From an uncultured Actinomycetes bacterium (GTDB lineage Bacteria > Actinomycetota > Actinomycetes > Nanopelagicales > Nanopelagicaceae), in contig CAIXPV010000165.1 of the NCBI GenBank assembly GCA_903921405.1, positions 1-17,988 of the forward strand: a stretch of 17,988 nucleotides of DNA, given 5' to 3'. The notes under the pieces were generated by a model. The model was not told the origin of the DNA, did not search any database, and was given only the letters and a program-made list of their open reading frames with translations. Shown piece after piece: positions 14,697 through 17,988 of this stretch (position 1 is the stretch's first letter; each line of letters begins with the position of its first letter). The position numbers were made by a program, and so were the translations under genes.

Positions 14697-14703
14697 TGCC
14701 GCT

Positions 14704-15294
14704 ATGAGCCAACAAATTGAGACCCAGATCGATGTCAGCCTTACACAGCGAGATCGGACCACAGCGTTTTTTCGCATCATCCTTGCCGTGCCGATGGCCA
14801 TATTTGTAGCATCTTTTGCGCCATCAGATTTCAATAGTGCAAATAGCTATGCAGTGGGATTCTTTGTTCTACCAGTTGCCCTGGCAATTGTGGTGCGACA
14901 GATTTATCCAACTTATCTCTTGGCATTTAATGAAGCTTTGCTTTCGCTACAAACCCGTGTCGATGCTTATCTGCTTTTGCTCACTGATGAATATCCATCG
15001 ATTGAAGAAAATGAAATAGTTAGCGTTACTTTTCCAGCAGTGGATGCCAAGGCGTTGAACCGCTGGCTGCCGCTTGTTAAATGGTTACTTGCACTTCCAT
15101 TGTACGTAGTAGGAGTTTTCTACATTATTTACGCCGCTGTTTTAACTCTTATCGCTTGGTTTAGCATTCTATTTACTGGAAACTATCCAGAGCGCTGTGC
15201 AGAAGGCGTGGTGGGAACTATTGCCTACTGGAACCGAGTAGTTGGTTATGCCTTGGTTCTCGTCACAGATGAGTATCCAACTTTCTCCTTATAA
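14704..15294 (+). CDS. DUF4389-domain membrane protein
   Basis: The 196-residue product has about four membrane segments in two pairs. The second half, RWLPLVKWLLALPLYVVG through LIAWFSILFTGNYPERCAEGV to LVTDEYPTFSL, is the DUF4389 signature common in actinobacteria; function is unknown. The first half ends in a related sequence (RVDAYLLLLTDEYPSIE versus RVVGYALVLVTDEYPTFSL), suggesting an internal duplication of a two-helix unit followed by an exposed TDEYP segment. The start at 14704 is preferred because TAAAAT lies 7 nt upstream and the sequence before it (encoded from 14659) looks non-coding. It is divergent from the LacI gene and may share its control. The glycosylase gene starts 3 nt after its stop. 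Confidence 0.85.
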   Translation: MSQQIETQIDVSLTQRDRTTAFFRIILAVPMAIFVASFAPSDFNSANSYAVGFFVLPVALAIVVRQIYPTYLLAFNEALLSLQTRVDAYLLLLTDEYPSIEENEIVSVTFPAVDAKALNRWLPLVKWLLALPLYVVGVFYIIYAAVLTLIAWFSILFTGNYPERCAEGVVGTIAYWNRVVGYALVLVTDEYPTFSL

Positions 15295-15297
15295 GTT

Positions 15298-15942
15298 GTG
15301 GCTGTTCACTCAACACCCACAATGCGACGTGTCGTTGCAGAAGTTGCTGTTCTAGATAAGAAGTTCGCACCGCTGATCGACCGACGACCCTTATGCACAA
15401 TAGGACGTTTGGAGAAAAGTGAGACTAATTTCGAATCTCTTGTTAGCTCAGTAATTTCTCAACAACTTGCAACTAAAGCAGCCGAAACTATTCATGCTCG
15501 CTTAGTTGTTGTATGCAAAGGTCAAATAACTGCACGAAAGCTCATTAAATTAGATGACCTCGTGCTGCGAGAAATCGGTATTTCAGGGGCTAAAAATCGA
15601 ACAATAAAAGGATTAGCCGGCGCAGTACTTGATAAATCTATTCCTATCGATCGAATCGATGAGATTCATGATGACCATGAAATCTTCGATGCATTGACCT
15701 CTCTATGGGGAATCGGGCGCTGGACAGTTGAAATGTTTATGATGTTTCAACTTGGGCGCTTAGATATATGGCCTACCGGTGATTTAGCCGTCCGACGAGG
15801 GTGGGATCTCATACACAAAAGCAAGGAAGAGACCTCAGCTAAGGATTTAGATGCCATTGGTGAAAAGCTTCATCCATATAGAAGTGTTATAGCTTGGTAC
15901 TGCTACCAGGCTGTCCATGAATCAAGAGGTTTGGATTATTAG
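15298..15942 (+). CDS. DNA-3-methyladenine glycosylase II, AlkA-like HhH-GPD protein
   Basis: This base excision repair enzyme removes alkylated purines from DNA. The 214-residue protein contains LVSSVISQQLATKAAETI, the helix-hairpin-helix LWGIGRWTVEMFMM (about 136-149), and the catalytic Asp162 in WPTGDLAVRRG, the arrangement of the AlkA/MAG group. There is no C-terminal Cys cluster for an iron-sulfur site, so it is not a Nth/MutY type, and no N-terminal Ada or AlkA beta domain, as in the short bacterial and yeast MAG forms. The start is GTG, 3 nt after the DUF4389 stop; ATG at 15322 is an alternative. Its TAG overlaps the TAA of convergent msrB by 4 nt. It is probably co-transcribed with the DUF4389 gene. 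Confidence 0.92.
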   Translation: MAVHSTPTMRRVVAEVAVLDKKFAPLIDRRPLCTIGRLEKSETNFESLVSSVISQQLATKAAETIHARLVVVCKGQITARKLIKLDDLVLREIGISGAKNRTIKGLAGAVLDKSIPIDRIDEIHDDHEIFDALTSLWGIGRWTVEMFMMFQLGRLDIWPTGDLAVRRGWDLIHKSKEETSAKDLDAIGEKLHPYRSVIAWYCYQAVHESRGLDY

Positions 15943-16352
15943 TTATCTTCTAAAATCAGTGAGACTGAATTAATACACCAACGCTCATCAGTTGGAACAT
16001 CGTAGCCTTCACCTTTAAATACGTGGCCCAAGTGTGATCCACAAGCAGCACATCGAACTTCGGTACGCACGCGTGGAAACAGAGAGCGATCTTCAATTAA
16101 CTCCACGGCATCATCGCTACTTGGTGCATAAAAAGATGGCCAGCCGCAACCTGAGTGAAACTTTGTTTGGCTCTTAAAAAGAATGGCTGCACACGCTTTA
16201 CATTTGTACACACCAATTTTATCGGTGTCGGTATATTCGCCAGTAAATGGTCGCTCAGTTGCTGCATTTCGTAATACGTCATACGAGAGTGGGTCGACCG
16301 CCGCTTTTAATTCATCTTCATTTATTTTTACCGGATACTCTTTTCCACTCAT
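15939..16352 (-). CDS. msrB: Peptide-methionine (R)-S-oxide reductase MsrB
   Basis: The enzyme reduces the R epimer of methionine sulfoxide in proteins, using thioredoxin. The 137-residue protein has the two zinc-binding pairs C51/C54 and C101/C104, the HSGCGWPSF motif with resolving Cys69, and catalytic Cys126 in ERWCINSVSL (most homologues have Tyr for this Trp). No signal peptide is present, so it is cytoplasmic. Its ATG overlaps the msrA stop as ATGA, so translation is coupled to msrA. Its stop overlaps that of the convergent glycosylase gene by 4 nt, leaving no room for a conventional terminator. Confidence 0.97.
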   Translation of the reverse strand: MSGKEYPVKINEDELKAAVDPLSYDVLRNAATERPFTGEYTDTDKIGVYKCKACAAILFKSQTKFHSGCGWPSFYAPSSDDAVELIEDRSLFPRVRTEVRCAACGSHLGHVFKGEGYDVPTDERWCINSVSLILEDN

Positions 16353-16876
16353 GCTTTTACTCCTGAGTTAGGATATGCGATTCCAGTGCTTGAATGACAG
16401 TCATATCCTTGTGGATTCTTTTGTAAATACTTTTGGTGATAATCCTCTGCTGGAAAATACTCAATACCCTCTGCATCCAGAATCTCAGTTGTAATTTCGC
16501 CAAAACCTTCACTTGTTAAAACACCTTGATAAATGTTTCGCGATTGCACGGCCGTCACATACTGTTCTGGAGTCGTCGTAAAGAGTGCACTTCGGTATTG
16601 GGTGCCAATGTCTCCCCCTTGGCGATTCAGGGATGTTGGATCATGCATCGTCCAAAACTCTTCCACAATCTCTTGATAACTAATCTTCGATTCATCAAAA
16701 ACAATTTTTACAACTTCAGCATGATCTGTTTCGCCGGTGCACACTTGTTCATATGTTGGCTGTGCCAGCGTCCCACCCATGTACCCAACACTTGTCTCAA
16801 TAACTCCTGGCATAGACCAGAATCGGCGCTCAGCGCCCCAAAAACACCCTGTCGCGCAGTAGGTAGTTGAACTCAT
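16349..16876 (-). CDS. msrA: Peptide-methionine (S)-S-oxide reductase MsrA
   Basis: The enzyme repairs the S epimer of methionine sulfoxide in proteins and free methionine, complementing the coupled MsrB. The 175-residue product starts at ATG 16876 and has catalytic Cys11 in GCFWGAERRF, then GVIETSVGYMGG, YEQVCTGETDHAEVV, the FWTMHDPTSLNRQGGDIGTQYRS core and EDYHQKYLQKNPQGYDCHSSTG with a C-terminal recycling Cys. A GTG at 16912 would add 12 residues without family support. AAGAAT lies 7 nt before the ATG as a weak -10. The gene is divergent from the tRNA-Arg gene. Confidence 0.96.
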   Translation of the reverse strand: MSSTTYCATGCFWGAERRFWSMPGVIETSVGYMGGTLAQPTYEQVCTGETDHAEVVKIVFDESKISYQEIVEEFWTMHDPTSLNRQGGDIGTQYRSALFTTTPEQYVTAVQSRNIYQGVLTSEGFGEITTEILDAEGIEYFPAEDYHQKYLQKNPQGYDCHSSTGIAYPNSGVKA

Positions 16877-16943
16877 GAGCGCAATTCTTTCAGTTTCACG
16901 ACTTATCTGCACCCGCTGATAGCCTTACATCCATACCTATTGA

Positions 16944-17015
16944 GCCCCCGTAGCTCAGGGGATAGAGCACTGCCCTCCGAAGGCGGGTGCACAGGTTCGA
17001 ATCCTGTCGGGGGCA
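16944..17015 (+). tRNA. tRNA-Arg (anticodon CCG)
   Basis: A complete cloverleaf of 72 nt folds: acceptor GCCCCCG/CGGGGGC (7 bp), D stem GCTC/GAGC with an 8-nt loop, anticodon stem CTGCC/GGCGG with loop CTCCGAA (anticodon CCG, reading Arg codon CGG), a 4-nt variable region, and T stem ACAGG/CCTGT with loop TTCGAAT. The discriminator base is A and the 3' CCA is not encoded. CGCGCG follows directly. Confidence 0.97.
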
Positions 17016-17100
17016 CGCGCGACTTAAATCACCCTAATTCTAGAAATCTTTTCGCTTTCATCCTTGTTAATCACAGCATAAGGCGAGAGAATTACCACCT

Positions 17101-17121
17101 TGCGCGCGAATTGAGCGCGCA
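17101..17121 (+). other. GC-rich hairpin between tRNA-Arg and whiB1
   Basis: TGCGCGC (17101-17107), a 7-nt loop and GCGCGCA (17115-17121) form a perfect 7-bp stem. No T-run follows, so it is not a standard intrinsic terminator. A CGCGCG at 17016-17021, next to the tRNA 3' end, could compete for the same strands. Confidence 0.5.
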
Positions 17122-17147
17122 GTAACAACGGTGTTAAGCGATGATGG

Positions 17148-17175
17148 GCCTCCCATACAGGAGGCTAAAGGAGGC
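17148..17175 (+). promoter_or_regulatory. whiB1 leader element: anti-SD hexamer with two alternative partners
   Basis: GCCTCC (17148-17153) is exactly complementary to GGAGGC at 17160-17165 (6-nt loop) and to a second GGAGGC at 17170-17175, which contains the Shine-Dalgarno. Pairing with the first copy leaves the ribosome site free; pairing with the second hides it. Confidence 0.4.
17167..17174 (+). promoter_or_regulatory. Strong Shine-Dalgarno of whiB1
   Basis: AAAGGAGG lies 7 nt before the ATG at 17182, and only 1 nt before the ATG at 17176, so it fixes the start at 17182. It is by far the strongest ribosome binding site in the window. Confidence 0.85.
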
Positions 17176-17181
17176 ATGCAC

Positions 17182-17451
17182 ATGGATTGGCGACATCAAT
17201 CGGCCTGCCGCGATGAAGATCCTGAGCTCTTCTTTCCCGTGGGAAATACTGGTCCAGCACTTACTCAAATTGAAGAGGCTAAAAAAGTCTGTCAGCGCTG
17301 CATCGTCAAGGAGCCATGCTTAGCGTGGGCACTTGAGAGCGGACAAGATGCTGGTGTGTGGGGTGGTCTATCTGAGGATGAGCGCCGTGCATTGAAGCGC
17401 CGTGCCGCACGAAATCGTGCACGTTTGATGGAGCAGCAAAACTCTTTCTAA
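17182..17451 (+). CDS. whiB1: WhiB1-type iron-sulfur transcription factor
   Basis: The 89-residue protein is a WhiB-family regulator, found only in actinobacteria and their phages, which binds a [4Fe-4S] cluster and region 4 of the primary sigma factor. Cluster ligands are C9, C37, C40 and C46 (C-x27-C-x2-C-x5-C); GVWGG is at 58-62, and a basic tail EDERRALKRRAARNRAR binds DNA. The opening MDWRHQSACRDEDPELFFPVGNTGPAL closely matches mycobacterial WhiB1, an essential nitric-oxide-responsive regulator, and the convergent pdtaS gene reproduces the Rv3219/Rv3220c order. The start at 17182 is set by the strong Shine-Dalgarno; the frame is open back to a GTG at 17131 but the residues between do not belong to the family. 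Expression may be controlled by the leader structure. Confidence 0.96.
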   Translation: MDWRHQSACRDEDPELFFPVGNTGPALTQIEEAKKVCQRCIVKEPCLAWALESGQDAGVWGGLSEDERRALKRRAARNRARLMEQQNSF

Positions 17452-17456
17452 ATTAC

Positions 17457-17988
17457 TTATAGCGGGAAGCGCAATGTAGCGACCGTACCTGCATCAGTTG
17501 AGATTAAAGTTAACTTTCCTTTTAACTCATTTTCGGTCAGCGTTCGCACTATCTGTAATCCCAAGTTTGATGACGTCGTTAAGTTAAATCCCTCGGGCAA
17601 ACCAACTCCATCATCGCTAATCTTGATCACACACTCATTGCTGTAGCGCTGCAGCTCAATTAACATATTAGTTCCTTGCTGCGCCAGTCCATGCTCAAGT
17701 GCGTTGTGCATTAGCTCTGTTACGACTAAAGATAGAGGCGTTGCCAGTCTGGACTCCAAAGAGCCAAGTTGGCCCTTTCTCTCAATACTTAACTCACCCA
17801 TGCGTGGACTTAACTCAAGAGCGTGGGATATAAGACTTGTTAAGACATCATCAAATGCCACTGTGTTTTCAGAACTACTTGACAGTGTTTCATGAACAAG
17901 TGCAATGGATGCAATCCTGCGAACGGCTTCATTAAGTGCTGATGATGCACCAGGATCTTCAATTCGACGTGCTTGTAATCTCAGTAAC
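17457..17988 (-). CDS. pdtaS: PdtaS-type sensor histidine kinase (C-terminal part; gene continues past window end)
   Basis: The reading frame is open from the window edge (first complete codon at 17987); the GTG at 17861 is internal. The visible 176 residues begin LLRLQARRIEDPGASSALNEAVRRI, the end of a HisKA_2 helix, then ASIALVHETLS, typical of the PdtaS family. The phospho-acceptor His would lie just outside the window. The HATPase domain follows with N box ELMHNALEHG, G1 box DDGVGLPEGF and G2 SNLGLQIVRTL, and the protein ends in VATLRFPL. In mycobacteria this cytosolic kinase signals to the RNA-binding antiterminator PdtaR (ANTAR domain). It is convergent with whiB1, with 5 nt between stop codons. 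Identification rests on HisKA_2 sequence plus conserved order. Confidence 0.9.
   Translation of the reverse strand, partial: LLRLQARRIEDPGASSALNEAVRRIASIALVHETLSSSSENTVAFDDVLTSLISHALELSPRMGELSIERKGQLGSLESRLATPLSLVVTELMHNALEHGLAQQGTNMLIELQRYSNECVIKISDDGVGLPEGFNLTTSSNLGLQIVRTLTENELKGKLTLISTDAGTVATLRFPL

Noticed and set aside
14659..14703. Earlier start of the DUF4389 protein at 14659
   Set aside because: The -10 box TAAAAT would fall inside the coding region, and the added residues do not resemble the family start.
17101..17121. Intrinsic terminator of the tRNA-Arg gene
   Set aside because: The stem is good but no run of T follows and it lies about 85 nt downstream of the tRNA; recorded as a hairpin of unknown role instead.
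16940..17125. A 61-residue reading frame on the plus strand
   Set aside because: It runs through the tRNA-Arg gene; the SGDRALPSEGGCTGSNPVGGT-type translation is a well-known artefact of tRNA sequence.
17131..17181. GTG at 17131 as start of whiB1
   Set aside because: WhiB1 proteins begin at the MDWR sequence, and the strong Shine-Dalgarno lies inside this extension, 7 nt before 17182.
1..17988. CRISPR arrays, insertion sequences, prophage or defence genes
   Set aside because: No regularly spaced repeats, transposase, integrase, terminal inverted repeats, nuclease or phage structural genes were found; all long frames have housekeeping, signalling or membrane assignments.

Overview
The window looks like a chromosomal segment of a small-genome, moderately low-GC actinobacterium. 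Marker features are WhiB1 next to a convergent PdtaS-type kinase (the Rv3219/Rv3220c arrangement of Mycobacterium), a DUF4389 membrane protein, many LacI/PLP/GH13 proteins of actinobacterial type, very short intergenic spaces, and -10-like hexamers directly in front of start codons (leaderless transcription). By eye the GC content is in the mid-40s percent. Together these fit a streamlined freshwater lineage such as acI/Nanopelagicales; that assignment is inference. No mobile element, phage, CRISPR array or recognisable defence system is visible.

Layout. 3-1610 (+): C-terminal part of a polytopic membrane kinase-like protein with an eroded ATP-binding G1 box. 6748-1611 (-): a tightly packed five-gene run, OmpR-type response regulator, sensor kinase, membrane-anchored methyltransferase, METTL25/GSTCD-like methyltransferase, and a long-form ArgG; internal -10 boxes before the third and fifth genes suggest nested promoters. 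6848-10353 (+): a secreted Ser/Pro/Lys-rich protein, a two-TM coiled-coil protein, a GH13 alpha-glucosidase and a TerC/Alx-type transporter. 11219-10350 (-): a 49-residue membrane peptide, a 127-residue membrane protein and a short ribosome hibernation factor. 14581-11254 (-): a LacI regulator, a MalY/PatB C-S lyase and a cystathionine gamma-lyase/synthase-type enzyme. 14704-15942 (+): DUF4389 membrane protein and an AlkA-like glycosylase. 16876-15939 (-): translationally coupled msrA-msrB (methionine sulfoxide repair). 16944-17015: tRNA-Arg(CCG). 17182-17451 (+): whiB1. 17988-17457 (-): C-terminal part of PdtaS.

Functionally the window combines signalling (three kinases, two transcription regulators besides the response regulator), sulfur amino acid metabolism, glucoside use, oxidative/alkylation repair and translation control. 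The strongest unexplained structure is in the non-coding signals: nine genes have a TANNNT hexamer exactly 6 or 7 nt before the start codon, two of them sharing the same nonamer that also contains the stop codon of the gene upstream; and the whiB1 leader carries an anti-Shine-Dalgarno hexamer that can pair with either of two identical downstream hexamers, one of which is the Shine-Dalgarno itself.
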